A stretch of DNA of 64,000 nucleotides from Talinum fruticosum (taxonomy: Eukaryota > Streptophyta > Magnoliopsida > Caryophyllales > Talinaceae). Shown in pieces: positions 1-13,093 of the stretch. The position numbers and the translations under genes are program-made. The stretch is taken from positions 4,960,001 through 5,024,000 of the forward strand of contig JAITYX010000017.1 in assembly GCA_021018815.1 (NCBI GenBank), read 5' to 3'. Below the pieces are notes generated by a model that saw nothing but the letters and a program-made list of their open reading frames with translations, was not told the origin of the DNA and ran no database searches. How positions within the stretch are numbered: the stretch's first letter is position 1; every line of letters begins with the position of its first letter.

Positions 1-1110
1 GGTGTGCGAGATCTGCACAGCCATGCAAACCATCGAGCGAAGGGCTCACGGTCAAGGAAGCCCGTCAAGGAAGCCCGCACGGCCAGCTGTGCTTGCAAAG
101 CAGTGCGAGAAGTTATGAAAAGTTGAAGTCGTGCACGGCCTAGTTGCACGGCCCCCGCAAGAGAGACAGAAAGTTCGGGCATTCTACACGGTACTCGGCA
201 CTCGGCATCTGCATGCCCGTGCTTGCCGTGCGACGCTATATCGACAACTTTATAACCGATTTTTTTTTTTCAGTTCTTTTCTCCATCGGTTTCTAGGGTT
301 TCAAGGGTAGTTTCCAACAATCAAATCCCTTTAGATTAAAGATTAAAATTTTGAGTTTTTGAAGAATTAATTTGAATTCAAGCATTCGGATTTCTATTCG
401 GTAATTCTTAATTCTCTCTCTTTATGTTTGCTCTTCGCGATTTCTCTATAGTTTTCATTGAAACTTGTGAGTTGTTTAGTATCATGTTTAGAGGCTAAAT
501 TTCCCCACTTAGGTTAGGGTTAATCCCTATTATGTCTTAATAATCATGAATTGAACTTCCGATTAAATTGTTCTATACTTGTTTGTTTAGAATTTGCTTC
601 GCTCACCACATGTTCGATGAAAGTCTCGAAAGAGAAATCATCTAGTCTTATTCGGGTTTTTGAACATTGAAAGATGGAATCTTTACCTAAAGTGAAGTTG
701 TTAACGATTCTAACTTTGATATGAAAATAATTAAGGTTTTCGATCGGGGTTGTGACATGCAATTGTTGTGATTTTATTCTTTGTTAATCCCATGAAAATA
801 GGCGATTAGATTGTGCAAAAGTAGGCGAAGATAGGTTTAAATGACATTTCCCCCTTCTAAACCGCAAGTATAGACAATCTCAAACGGAATTTATTTTTGA
901 TTTCGGGCATAATAGTGTGATTAATCCCAATCTAAGGCTTTTAATCTATTGATTTCCCGTTTTGATTTTGTTATTAGTTGAATCCAACCTCTAAGCAACT
1001 TTCGTCGAATTGAGTTTCACCTAGATTAGAGTTTTTAGGCGGATTTAGTATTTGAAAACGAGTTCCTCGTGGACACGACCCGTACTCGCCGGTTTCTAGC
1101 TACGGTTACA
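1..1110 (+). mobile_element. Partial LTR of a Ty3-gypsy-type retrotransposon
   Basis: The stretch reads like the R-U5 part of a plant Ty3-gypsy LTR. It holds a pyrimidine-rich leader with CTAGGGTTTC near 293, a TTAGGTTAGGGTTAAT block near 510-525, and a terminal GTTCCTCGTGGACACGACCC block near 1060-1081 followed by a TTACA end at 1106-1110. The bases after 1110 show no tRNA primer-binding site, so this is a 3' LTR or a solo LTR in plus orientation rather than a 5' LTR. The left part is cut by the window edge. No coding sequence is seen. It lies in the first coding intron of the minus-strand gene that starts at 2600. The superfamily is inferred from general resemblance only. Confidence 0.5.
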
Positions 1111-2478
1111 CTATGCACTTCCAGTATTTTCTCAAAAGTACTTCCGTACAAGTTGAGAATGTCTACAAAAGCATAGGATTCTCTTTGCAATAGTTACTTC
1201 CATGAGTGTAGTTTTGACCTTTTTCATGTTACGGATAAAACTAGTCATGATGGCATGACAGTTGAAAGAGCTTATTCACGCGTCGATGTGTAGAGCGACC
1301 GAATCAGAGAAAATCCTATAAATGCTCCATTTGGAACTGCTCTTAAATTGGAGTATAAATACTATAGATATTGTCAATCCTACAAACTTGTATAGACAAA
1401 CATCTAACACACATTCACATGGACGCTAAATTACAAAAAGGCATCAATGATGACGACTCGCATAGACTAAAACACTTGCTACTAGCTAGGATTATTCAGC
1501 TCATGATTCCAGGTTTTTCCAAATCACTAGAAAACTCAAACAAACCTAAGGTCTAGCTCCAAAATTCCTTTCTATTCTCGGCAGAGGCTGCTACCTAGCT
1601 AACAAAAAGTGGTAGCCAACTAATGATACTCCGGGAGGTCAGAGAATGGCTGAAGAGATCGGGAAAATCTTTCTTCCTCTTTTACATTTCCTTCGCTCCT
1701 TTTCCGTTTTCTTTTTCTTTTCTATTTTTCTTTTTTTTTTTGGGGGGGAGGGGTTGTTCAAAATCATATCATAAGCCAAGGGATTTAAGGTCTTGGTAGT
1801 AGGTACAAGCTCGAGTTCTCCGCAAAGTAGAACTACCAATACACCTCACAGGTAGTAACTTGATCATCTCCACAACTGTCACTTTTGCTCAATAAACTAC
1901 GACAGCCAACCATGCTTTCAACTATGAACTACGACAGCCACTCTATGTGAAACACTGCCTACCACTATACCCCCAACCAATAAGGAGAAAGGTCAAAAAG
2001 GGAACCAAATGGATGTCTCTTCTGGCATATAAAGACAAATGAACTCTTAACAAGTATAGCTAAAACAAGAAAAATAAAATACCACCAATGCTGCTCAAAT
2101 TTTCATCACTTATTGCTGTAGATGGAAAAAAAAACATCAGGAGTACTAAACCACCCAATATCGCATTTGCTGACTCACACTCAGCACAACAATGCATCAC
2201 AACAGCACATACCAACTCTTGGTTTCAAGATATGTAAACATAGAGATATAATCTATGTTCCTCAAGTACCTATGTCAGATGCAAAACACTTGACACTTAA
2301 TTTAGACCAAAAAGTACAAAAACGTATGAAAAGGTTGCCTGGTCCCACACGAGGCCCGTGTTGGACACTGAAAACAATTCAACATGGGTATGGCCGAGTC
2401 TAAGTAACACAGGATATAATCAAAGCATGGTGATCCGCAAAAAGAATCTCCTAAGCAAGAAGGAAATGGACAAAGTAC
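1111..2478 (-). other. Part of first coding intron of the BEACH-like gene
   Basis: This stretch follows the GT donor at 2478-2477 of the coding exon to its right, read on the minus strand. I find no second exon continuing the expected conserved frame. The short ORFs here, such as those near 1371-1556 and 2122-2403, have no protein-like composition or family resemblance. A composite T11-G7 run lies at 1731-1748. The rest of the gene should lie to the left of the window, beyond the LTR at 1-1110. Confidence 0.5.
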
Positions 2479-2600
2479 CTGAAGCGGACATTCTGACTCG
2501 GAAGAGTAAAACGCTCCACGTGAGACCCAGATGTAGACTCTCCATGGTGGCCACTAGATGACCTTCTAAGGAGGTGGGCAACACCCTTTACAAGGTTCAT
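2479..2600 (-). CDS. First coding exon of a BEACH-domain-like protein (partial gene)
   Basis: Read on the minus strand, an ATG at 2600-2598 opens 40 codons plus two bases and ends at a CAG|GTAC donor (exon edge 2479). The peptide starts MNLVKGVAHLLRRSSSG and ends near NVRF. The M-N-x-V-K-G-V-A-x-L-x-R-R start and the following Ser/Gly-rich linker resemble, from memory, the conserved N-terminus of plant BEACH-domain protein B, a large protein of the membrane-trafficking and RNA-body type. The split codon AG| would continue as Ser, as expected from the family S-E-V-G-D-E continuation. Only this exon is in the window. The intron after it is at least 2.4 kb and contains an LTR, so the gene may be long and intact or truncated. 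Identity rests on 40 residues and needs a protein search. Confidence 0.5.
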
Positions 2601-3250
2601 CTTTCCTTTTAATCTCAAATACCCAATGTTTTGCTTTAGGACTTAGCAAGCCCAACTACAACAACTGCCCAGTTGATCATTCCAGACCCTATCCCTTACA
2701 GTCGAATTTTCAGCTGAAATAAGCACACGCATACAATCAGAACATCATGAAGAATACCCACGAAATATCCCGATAATTGATCAAAAGAAATGATGATATG
2801 ATCATTCAAATTGGAACCAATAAGATTGACGGTGAAATCAAATCCCAATACAAAGAATACCAGGAATCTGAAATGGACGGAGCTAGACGTTCCTGAGCAA
2901 AAACTGAAACAGAAAAGGAAATCGAAGTGGCACGGACCTGAAACAGGAAGGTCGAATCGAAGCGAGATCTGAGGCTGAGCTCCCAATGGCGACAGTGAAG
3001 AGAAAAGAAGAGAGAGACAATGAGAAAGGGGGCAAACGGGGAAAATCTTCAGGGGGCAAAAGGAAGGAGGGAGGGGGAGGGGGAGGGAGGGGGAGAGAGA
3101 GAGAGATGGACTGACTGTTGGGGATTTTGGGTCAGATCTCTTCAGAGCAGAAGATTGGGGAAGTCAGAACCAAAACCTAAAAGTAAAACCCACGCAAGAA
3201 AAAGACTCGAATTGGAAGGCCCTGTTTGTCACTATGCCCACAGACTACGA
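2601..3250 (-). promoter_or_regulatory. 5' leader, leader intron and promoter side of the BEACH-like gene
   Basis: On the minus strand a leader exon ends at a TTTCAG|GTCCG donor (edge 2938). An intron of 224 bases (2937-2714) ends at TTATTTCAG, and the ATG at 2600 follows after 113 bases of leader. Upstream, 3060-3110 is a strong GA/GGGA tract on the plus strand, that is CT-rich on the transcript, which is typical of plant 5' leaders. The transcription start is inferred near 3110-3250. ORFs on either strand here (for example 2696-2986 minus, 3020-3268 plus) are low-complexity leader or intron sequence. Confidence 0.5.
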
Positions 3251-6200
3251 GAATTATCTGGGCCTTAACCTATGCAAATCAAATTTTCCCACTTTTCATA
3301 TGCAAATTTCTCCATAAAATCAAAAAATAAAATTATATATTTTATAAATTGTTGTTGTAAACTCCCATTTACACCAAAAAAAAAAAAATTATCAATATAT
3401 CTATATATATATACACACTCCTATAACTTTTATAACAGGCATCTTTTATCGGATACTTATTTGAAAAACATGCTCAAAACTCGGTAAATGTATAAATTAA
3501 TTCCTCTTTAAACTCCCCAGAATTTTAAAGATATTAATAAATTTTTATGGGGCCCTTCAAAAATTTTATGGCAAAAATAATTAAAAAACTGTTATAAACA
3601 TTATAATTTGAAATGAGGGAAAATAGGAAAATAGAAAAAAATGGAAAATATATTATGAAAAAGAAAGAGAAGTTTTAATTTTTCAATTGATAAAGATATA
3701 ATTATAATAATAATAATAATAAACAAAATGTATCAATTTTATTTCAACTCTAGAAATGTTTCATCCTCAATGTCTTCCAACCCATGAAGTCTCAAGTTAT
3801 GAGGATCTTAATACCTTAAGAAATAAAATCATTTTCAAGGTGTAGGTAGTTATTGAGTGAGATTTATAGATAACATGATACAAAGCATAAATAGAAAAAT
3901 GTAATAGTCGAGTCGAACCTGAGAGGGGAGGGCGAATAAATTAGAAACGGGAATAAATAAGTAGTTAAGGTCAACTAAATTAAAGGTGACTTGGTCTAAT
4001 CAAGATATTTATCTTCTTCCTAATTTAATTCTAGTCGATTTCTTTAATAATTTTCATTCAGACACATTTTTTTTTTTAAGTCTTTTGTAAAAGTTCACCA
4101 TTTTGTTTTCTTGTTTTCACATTAGTCATTTGAATTGAATATTTATTTGGATTTCTTGCTGTTATATTATAAACAAATAAATGAAATTTATCTTCGCCAT
4201 TTGAAGGAAAAAATTAAAGGTCCTAACAGGAAGCTTCTAGAAGAAATCAATGGAATAAGGTGTCATTTTTCTCTATTTTGACTTCAAAAAGACTAAGCCT
4301 CTATCTAACTAACTACACAAATTAAGACAGTTTTATTTTTATAGGTAGGAAGATCAATTGTAGACTTTAGTTGTAAATGTATTGTCATTACAAAATACTC
4401 ATAAAAAAATATTTTTTAATTTTAATATTTTGACTACTCAAATATGTGACCATGTAATATATAAAATAATATTAGTTAAAATAAACAAACAAATTATCAA
4501 CTTCATCTTCTACCTCGTAACCAAACCCTAATCATCCATCATCGAACCAAACCACCACCTATGGGCTAGCCTATGAACCATCCCCTCACCATCTTATAGC
4601 CATTCACCACCACTTGTTGAATTCCTCGTAGAAGATATATATTTAGGGCATCCACCCACCAACCAAACCCTTTAGTAGGTATAGTTGCCCACTCTCTCCT
4701 CTCTTGTCAATTACACCTAAATTCTATAAGCTATTGTTATCATTAATTCATCTTTGTCTTATTTCCCAATATAGGTGCTTACGAGCGCACAAATTACATA
4801 ATGAATTTAGCTCTATAAATCACAATATAAGATATTTTATTTTAATTTTTTTATACTCATCCCCCTCATTTCCAAAATAAATTATATTTTATTTTTTAAA
4901 TTATGTCATATCACCGGTTTTATAATTCTAATTTCATAGTACAAATATTGCTATGAACACCCCAACAAAATTATAAATACAGGTTCATACCAAATACAAT
5001 CCAATGTGGGTAAAATTGTAGGTACTTTCAATTTGGATTTGTTTAATGGGTGCATCTATACATTTACAAAAGTTTTGTTGTATTTTCTGTAGTTTTTTTA
5101 AACAGTTTTTTGAACATCGAATAACCTACAAATTTTAGACAATTATAGTTATAATCACTAATAATTTGACCTATCTAATCAATCCACCAACTTTTCCTTC
5201 AAACTATACTACTACACAATCTTTAAACAAATATACATAAATACATACTTATTAGGTTGGTCTTCTACAAATATACATAATTGTTTATGATGTTGATCTA
5301 ATTAGATAATTTTATATGTCTATTCGATTGATCCATTAACCATCACTATTTTCAACTATATCTTGTGGGGTTGACAATTAAGAGTAAAATCATATCAACC
5401 CTAATTCATATTTATATTGATGAAGTAGAAAGAGCGATATGGCGAAAGTCGAACGACTCAAATTGACATTCACAAAACGTCAAAATTTCAAGATCTTAAT
5501 CCCTAAACATTATATTTTCTCCTAATTATAATAATATCAATAATATAATGTCTGTCAAAGATGTAGATAGTCACTCCCATTCCATCATTTCCCGACAAAT
5601 CCGATGCATCATATAAGAAGATGATCCCATAAATCTAATTTTTCATTAATATTTAGAGCATGGATTAAAGAAATTTAATGCAAGATGATTTAATCAAAGG
5701 TATGAATACTTAATTCTTGTTGAATAAAGTATTGGATTTAAATTTAATAAATTGAGAATTTGTATTGGGAGTATTTTATGCCTAATGAATCAATAGGTAG
5801 TTTGACTTTAATTGAGGATTTCACACACATATTAAGGATCGCAAAAAAAAATTAAAAAAATTAAGGAATATAATAATTTTTTTTTTTTTGAATTGATGTA
5901 AGGCATACAAATTACAATGACTTTAATTGAGGATTACTTATGGCAAAAATTAGGGCATAAATAAATATAATAATGGATGTAAGACTAATTTTTAGACAGT
6001 AAAGCAAAAGGTATCACTTGTTGATATGGGATAAGTAATAAAAATACGCGTAGTTATTTTTAAATAAGATACTTAAATATTTATAGATATAAAAAATTAT
6101 AAATTTACAGTGTCTTTAAAATATGTAGATATGGTTAAATGTACTATTTTATTATATAATTTAATGTACAATTAGTAAGAGATGTCTATTGGATAAGATA

Positions 6201-6631
6201 ATGCATTTTGATTGACTATACTCATGGAGTCATAGGTTCACAATTTGCGATTTTTTTATTTTTTATTTTTAGAAGGTTGCGACGATGCTAACCTTATGAC
6301 TCATTGCATCATATTTGGTTAAATAATATGCCTTCTAATTCATTCATTTTGCATTTTAGATGTATGTGTAAACCAATGTCATACTAGCAAAATTTTGTCT
6401 ATTTCAATTATTTAAATTTGTCTTAATTGAAAAAATAAATATGATTATAAAATTTATCATTTAAAATTTAAATTTAGGTACAATTATTTTCCTATTTTTA
6501 TTGCCTGAATCTAAATTTAACCTAAAATTAAACTTGTCTAATTTATCTTATTAAAAAAAAAAAAAGACTGCCCATATATAATATATTGATGGCATGTTGT
6601 ACTGCTTGGTAAGGGATTTTTGTTTTCTTCG
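3251..6631. other. AT-rich intergenic DNA without recognisable genes
   Basis: Strongly AT-rich sequence with many homopolymer runs, an (AAT)n microsatellite near 3706-3722 and a short (AT)n near 3397-3412. I see no convincing ORF, splice structure or RNA gene on either strand. Confidence 0.6.
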
Positions 6632-7265
6632 TTATTTGTTTGATATTTGTAGGGTTTTTGTACGACCTTTGTCCAAAAAATAAAAGTGATTTAGAATCCA
6701 ACATATTTTTATTTTTGTTTTTTTTTGATAGAAGAATCCAACATTTAGGAAATGCAAGAAGGATAAATGTTTGTCAACAATTTAATGTTATCTAGGAGGA
6801 CTTAACGAACACGTATGAAATTGTTCAGTGATAGAAGTTTTGATTTTCATTAAAAAAAAAATTAAATTTTATTTTTTTAGATATTTTATATGTAGAATCA
6901 AAAAAATAAAAAAACTTAAACAATATCATTTTATCCATTTACTATTTTTAAAACCATATTGTCTTCCAGAATTATTTATATAATTAGAGAAATATTTTTA
7001 ATTGTTTTTTAAAGATTACTCAACAATTTGTCTTTAAAATTTAGGCTCTACTTTTCCAATAATAAATATGAATATAAGTTTTTTCATACGTACATCAAAG
7101 TTTGTCGTTTCTATATATGATAGTATCGAAACGTTACATCCAATATAAATGGGTCGGACTTCCAATAATAGATAAAAATTACCAATCCAAGCATCAATTC
7201 TTTTTATATTTAGGAAATGATAAGAAAGATTATATAACGTCTAAGTCGAGCATTTGTGTCTTATT
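6632..7265 (+). repeat. Left copy of a 634 bp host duplication flanking the pararetrovirus-like element
   Basis: This segment, from TTATTTGTTTGATATT to GTGTCTTATT, is repeated at 14766-15398 in the same orientation. The two copies lie exactly outside the two ends of the element at 7263-14768. By eye the copies differ only by one-base indels, mostly in A or T runs (for example T9 against T10 near 6717-6726), and I noticed no substitutions. The left copy continues leftward into unique sequence and the right copy continues rightward into different unique sequence, so the pair has the geometry of a very long target-site duplication. Confidence 0.9.
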
Positions 7266-7418
7266 CCAGCTTTTCTCGGATCTCCCTCTTAATTTCTCAA
7301 ATTCTCTTGTAATTTAGTTCCTTCAACCAACCTTTTCTTTTACAAAATTTGTAAGTATCTCTTTACAAATTGTATCTTTTATCAATATATTTCCTTTATT
7401 TTCAATATATCTCTTTAG
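7263..7418 (+). repeat. Left terminal repeat of the pararetrovirus-like element
   Basis: About 156 bases from ATTCCAGCTTTTCTCGG to ATATCTCTTTA are repeated at 14616-14767. The copies differ by two one-base indels that I can see. The left copy directly follows host DNA and has no TATA box in front of it. This matches an R-type terminal redundancy as found on a pregenomic RNA, not a U3-R-U5 LTR. Confidence 0.85.
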
Positions 7419-7438
7419 ATTTCAATCCCGAGTTCCTC

Positions 7439-7450
7439 GGTATCGAGCCA
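7439..7450 (+). other. Primer-binding-like site (initiator tRNA-Met type)
   Basis: GGTATCGAGCCA lies 20 bases after the left terminal repeat. It matches the initiator tRNA-Met complement (TGGTATCAGAGCCA) apart from one missing A. Position just downstream of the terminal repeat fits minus-strand priming in reverse-transcribing elements. The same one-base-short form occurs in the copia element near 63066. Confidence 0.55.
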
Positions 7451-7637
7451 GAGACTTTAGTTTTTAAAGTTACATCACTCGTGTTACTCGTTTATTTTAG
7501 ACTCGTTGTTATTGTAGTTGTGTTTACGTTGGTCGCCAGTGATTCCGTTGGTCGCCTGTTTAGGTGGTCCCGGTAGGTGGTCCCGTCGGTCCCGTAAGCC
7601 CAATTTTAGCTTCAACTGTCCGAAGTATGCATTAACA

Positions 7638-8600
7638 ATGGCGTCAAAACTTAGAAGATCGATGTCTTTTGGTGCGGATAGCCAACCCAACATAATTAAC
7701 AAGATACGAAACCCGGATTGGACCTTTAATAAAGGCTCCAAATCCAAACGAATATCATAGTTGGACTATACCTAAAATAAAACCCGAAACAATTTACAAA
7801 ATAGGAACCTTTGATTTTTCAACTCGCATATTCAAGTGAAAACTCATGAAGAAATCATTAGTCTACAAAATGGTTTACAAACTATTCCTCTCTTGAATCA
7901 AGGTTCTATAGAGAGTCATCTAAGGGCTAAATATAGATTTATGCATATAGGATTAGTTCAGGTTGTCTGTTAAACCTCTTCTTAGAAAAGGTATTAACGC
8001 ACCCATTTTCATGGCGATTCGTGATAAAAGATTAAAGAAATACAAATCTTCTTTACTTGCAATGGTTAATACAAATATTTGCAAAGGACCTGTGTTCTTC
8101 AACTCGTTATCCCGATTTTCCAGCTTGATTTAACATGTCCTATGACAATTCAAGCTCTACAACTAGATGTTTTCGTCCGTGGAGACGAATTTCATGATTT
8201 TAAAAATTTTGTCTTGTCATGTACGAGTCTATTTTAGATTAATGTCTTCTAATCTAAATACTAAATATATATCTCCTCTTCCATCAAATTCTAAAGATAC
8301 AGTCCTTTTAACTATAATCGATGAAAAGCCATCGGTTTTACCCCAAAACTTCTTAAACAAGATGAAATCACTATTCCTTTAGAATTAGAACTGGAAAATG
8401 AACAAAATTCTACTCATTTAGAAGAATCTAAAGTTGACCAAATAATAGAAGAACCCGATGGTAGAGTTTTCATTAGGTTCAAATCCTTTAGAGAAAATTC
8501 TTCTCGATCGAAGCTACTAATTCTAGGAGATCTTTCTCGAATATACATTTCACAATGATTCTCGCAACAAGCTCTCAAAGATACAAATTTTCTCGCGCCC
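7638..8600 (+). pseudogene. Movement-protein-like region (30K type), frame-broken
   Basis: An ATG at 7638 opens a short frame, and similarity to plant-virus movement-protein-like regions of endogenous pararetroviruses continues in changing frames to about 8600. Recognisable parts are a segment around 7940-8100 with the order hydrophobic strand, K-P-L, R-K-G-I-N, R-D-K-R, and a G-P-V-F-F-N stretch, followed by a strand-rich segment near 8160-8300. In this family the protein would help move genomes between cells. The reading frame changes several times, with in-frame stops between blocks. The family assignment is from memory of the motif order. Confidence 0.6.
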
Positions 8601-8639
8601 ATTCCCGAGCAAATTCATACCAATGACTCTCCTCCCAAT

Positions 8640-10566
8640 TCACACATTGGAGAAGGAATCAATGTACTAACATTGAAAAACTTTCAAATTGATTGGCCCT
8701 TCTTAAAAGAAGATTATTACAGCCAATCTAACACTACTTTAAGAACATGGTTTGAAGAAATGGATAAGCAATTACGCTTCTCCATTAAAGAACATTGGAT
8801 CAATGATATGAATAGACTAGTCTGTTAATATTCCTTTCTTTACATGGTTTCCTACTTTTTCTTCTCAATTAGGATTAAATGATCCTTACAAACAACCAAG
8901 TTTACAAGTTCAAACTAACATATCTAAAACCCGGCATCTGGTTGATGGTAGCAGATATAGTTGCTTATTCATCCACCTACGAATCTATCGCTATAAAGAT
9001 TCCTTTGCAAGGACAAGAAATACTTGCTTGTCCTTACAAAACTGGCCGGGAGGGAAGGACACGACTATCGTTGATGATTTAGCCAAAGTTCATCAACAGG
9101 TTAACTATACTAACACAATTCTTTCAACAATTGCGGAACAATTAACTTTAGTCTCTACTAAAATTGATTCCCGTGAAAGCAAAAAATGATTCTAAAAAGA
9201 TTAACTCTTTTACGGAATCTATTTCTAGGCCTTTCTTTAAATTAGATAGTATTCCTAAAGAAACAGAAGAAGCTCTTATTAGAGAAAGCCCTTTCTCTAA
9301 CAATCGGCTTCTAAATACTATATCCAAGCAACTTAAAGATTTGGAGGGTGCTAGCGGTTCTAAAACTCGTTAGTTGTTTAGATAAAGCTTGCAATATTAA
9401 TGTAGAAGAAACCTCTTCTATAGAATCCGATTCAGAAAGTGAATTAGACCAAGTTACAACTCTTCAAAAATCTTTTGATGAAGAAATAGAAGAAGAAGAA
9501 CCGTCTTTATACCTCAACAAAATAAAGAATTTTAGAAATACAAAAATTATTATCCTCGACCGACTCCTCCGGATATACAATTTGAAGAAAAGGTCAATTT
9601 CAAACTAATCTTTTTGATGGACAATCTTTAATAGAATGGAATATAGATGGTAAAGCGGAACATGAAAATTTTATCTACCCTTCAACAAATGGGAATGGCT
9701 TGTGTAGCCTTTAAAACTAGAGGACTAACAGGTAAGAATTTAGCAGACTACCTTAGCCTTAGGATTTTCTCGGACAGCTTAAAAAGCTGGTGGGATAATT
9801 ATCTTACCCAAGAAGAAAGAGTTCAAATCCTTAGTCACAAAACTATAATTATTCGAAATGATTTGCCCATTGAAGAAGAAGATGGTAATGAATTATTGAT
9901 TCATACCATTTCTTTACATTTTCTTGGTAACCCAAATGAAGGACAAGCGACAGACTAAATCTATTCTTATTAATCTTAGATGTCCTACCCTTAGTGACTA
10001 TCGTTGGTATAAAGATATGTTCTTAATTAATGTCTTAAAGAGAGAAGACGGAAACGCACAATTTTGGAAAGAAAGATTTATAGCGGGATTACCAAGACTC
10101 TTTGGAGAAAGAATTCTTGGTAAGCTCAGGCAAAACTTTAATTCGGATGAAATACCATATCATCTCTTTACCTTTGGACAATTATTTGGGATAGTTAAAA
10201 ATGAAGGACTAGCTCTTTGTAATGAGCTTAAAATTCAAGCCAAATACGGAAGAGATAAATTTCAATCTAGAAAAGAAATGGGAACCTTTTGTGAAGCCTT
10301 TGGTTTTTTAAAAATTGAAGCTCCTTCAAGCAAAGAATAAAAGAATTAATAAAAACTTTCGAAAGAATAAGCCGATAAAAAAATCTTTTATTCCCAAATC
10401 AACCCCTTCTAAATCTCATCCTTCTAAACAAAAGATAGTTAAAAATAAGAAAAAGATAGTTTGCTATAAATGCGGAAAACCTGGACATAAAGCATACCAA
10501 TGTAAAGCGAGAAAAAAATTAATGAATTATTTTCGGAAGAACCGTAACTCCAAAAGAAACTTCTAG
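8640..10566 (+). pseudogene. Capsid/Gag-like region with CCHC zinc knuckle, frame-broken
   Basis: Blocks in shifting frames cover an acidic segment (around 9395-9510, Glu- and Ser-rich), a helical core (around 9680-10340, with W-W-D-N-Y and F-W-K-E-R-F-I-A-G-L-P), and a basic C-terminus ending in a zinc knuckle C-x2-C-x4-H-x4-C at 10462-10503. A long acidic-helical-basic protein with a single CCHC is the usual layout of caulimovirid coat proteins. The knuckle would bind the viral RNA or DNA. Frame changes near 9350-9370, 9600-9650, 9930 and 10310 separate the blocks. Confidence 0.65.
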
Positions 10567-11149
10567 CTATTCTTACTCAAAATGCATCCGATTCGAAGGA
10601 ACCGAGGATTATTTTCCTAGCTCCGACGAAGAAGACAACTATGAATATGAATCTTCTCCTATCAAACAACTTAATGTTATTACGGATAGAAATCAAAAGG
10701 AATTTTTACTAGATCTAATAGGCCAAATATCGATTCGGAGTTAAAGAAAGACTATCTTGAAAAACTAAAGAGTCTCATTCTTGAAGAAGAAAAGAATCCT
10801 ACTCCTCCGGACCTCCCTTCATTCAATCTCTCTAAACTTCATGAAAAATTTCCTACTCCTAACCCTTTCCAAGCAAGTTACAACTAGAGAATTACAAACC
10901 GAAGTTAACGAGTCTAAAAAATCGAGTCGGAATTCTCAAACAAGATATTCTTAATTTAAAAACCAAAGATCTGGAATTAGAAACTAAACTAACCCTTCTT
11001 AAGAAAGATGAGGCTTCAACCTCGGAACCCTATGAGGTTCCGGGATCGATAGGATTCCCTCCTATTGATCAAGAAAATAATGATCAATTCATTTCAACCA
11101 TTTCTAGAATCACTTTCCAGAAATGGTATTCTATAGTTAAACTTGTTGT

Positions 11150-13093
11150 TGATGATTTCTCTACTTGCAGAGTTGCACTAATAGATAGCGGTGCGGATCA
11201 AAACCGCATTAAAAGAGGAATTTTACCAACCAAGTATTGCGAAAGATCGTCCGAATCTTTATGCGAGTGCTAATGGAGAACCTTTGATCATAAAATACAA
11301 ACTTAACAAAGGATACATAGAAAATGATAATTATTGTTTCAAAAGTATTTTCCTAATTGTTGAAAATATTACTAATGATATTATCCTTGGAACTCCTTTC
11401 CTTACGCAAATTTATCCATTCTATGTCAATGAAACCGGAGTTCATACAAAAATCTTAGACAAAACAATTTCTTTTAAATTTCTTACTTCAACGAAGACAA
11501 AAGGATGTTGCTCTTTTGCAATCATCTTCTATTTTCCGACAAATAAACTGTTTACATTACAAACAATCTTCTATAACCCATCTTCAGGAAGAAATATCTT
11601 TCAAAAAAATTGAAGAACAGACTTCGGATCCCTGCAAACCAAAAGAAGATTTTAGACCTAGAAGAAGTCATAAAGAAACAAATCTGTTCTAATATTCCCA
11701 ATGCCTTCCGGGGACGAAAGAGGCATGTTGTTTCTCTTCCCTATATTAAAGACTTTGACGAAAAAATATTCCTACCAAAGCTCGTCCTACCCGGATGAAT
11801 GCTCGAGTATCTTGAACTTTGTAAGAAAGAAATTCAATCTCTTTTAGACAAAAAACTTATCGGACCTTCCAAATCACCTTGGAGTTGTGCGGCTTTCTAT
11901 GTTAATAACGCAGCAGAGAAGGAACGAGGGGTTCCTAGACTGGTTATTAACTATAAACCTCTTAACAAAGTCCTTCAATGGATTAGATATCCTATTCCAA
12001 ATAAAAGAGATTTGCTTGAATAGACTCTATGAAGCCAAAATATTTTCAAAGTTTGACATGAAATCGGGATTTTGGCAAATTCGATTTCAAACCGATCGTT
12101 ACAAAACCGCTTTCACGAGTACCCTTTGGCCATTACGAATGGAACGTAATGCCATTTAGACTTAAAAATGCACCTTCCGAGTTCCGAACATAATGAATGA
12201 TATCTTTAATCCTTATACATCATTTATCATTGTTTATATAGATGATGTGTTGATTTTCTCAAAAACAATTGATCAACATTTCAAACATTTACAAATTTTT
12301 CTGCATGTAGTTAATAAAAATGGTTTAGCGGTTTACGCTTCTAAAATGATTTTATTCCAAACAAAAATAAGGTTTTTAGGGCATGATATATACCAAGGAA
12401 CCTTAAAACCTATAATGAGATCCGTTCGTTTGCTCGATAAATTTCCGGATGAAATTAAAGACAAAAAGCAATTACAAAGATTTTTGGGGTGTTTAAACTA
12501 TGTCTCAGATTTTTCCCTAATCTTCATCATTTTTGTGCCCCTCTATTCAAAAGACTTAGAAAGACTCCAGTCCCATGGATCGATGAACATACTTCTATTA
12601 TTAGACAAATTAAAGCAAAAGTCAAAGCTTTACCTTGCCTTTGTATACCACATCCAAATGCATTTATGATAGTTGAGACAGATGCATCGGATATAGGATA
12701 TGGAGGAATACTTAAGCAAAGATTACCTAATACACCGAACAGTTAGTTAGATTTCATTCAGGTCTTTGGTTAGGACCACAACAGAACTATTCTACCATTA
12801 AGAAAGAAATTTTAGCAATCGTCCTTTGTATTTCAAAATTTCAAGATGATTTATATTTTAAAAATTTTCTCTTACGTATAGACTGTAAGGCGACTAAAAA
12901 TATTCTTCAAAAGGATGTTAAAAATTTGGTTTCAAAACAAATCTTTGCAAGATGGCAAGCTATTTTGTCTTCTTTTGACTTTGAAATAGAATTTATAAAA
13001 GGAGAAAACAATTCTTTACCTGATTTTCTTACGAGGGAATTCTTACAAGGAAAGAGTGATATAAAAGAAAATCTTTTGCGGGAGCATGAATAA
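11150..13093 (+). pseudogene. Pol region: aspartic protease, reverse transcriptase, RNase H
   Basis: The protease active-site motif D-S-G-A-D is encoded near 11184-11198. The reverse transcriptase follows: a K-x-P-W-x-C-A-A-F block near 11870-11900, a F-D-M-K-S-G-F-W-Q block near 12054-12080 and the catalytic Y-I-D-D at 12235-12246. RNase H begins with T-D-A-S near 12678 and carries a later E-I-L-A-I block near 12810. The region ends at TAA 13091-13093. Together these would copy RNA to DNA. The Y-I-D-D box and RNase H order are those of Caulimoviridae and Metaviridae; no integrase follows. Frame changes occur around 11610, 11800, 12020, 12160-12190, 12560 and 12740. Confidence 0.8.

Noticed and set aside
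2122..2561. Two overlapping plus-strand ORFs near the left end
   Set aside because: They run antisense to the BEACH-like first exon and its intron and have no protein-like conservation.
2696..2986. Hydrophobic minus-strand ORF of 96 codons
   Set aside because: It spans the leader exon and leader intron of the BEACH-like gene and contains their splice signals.
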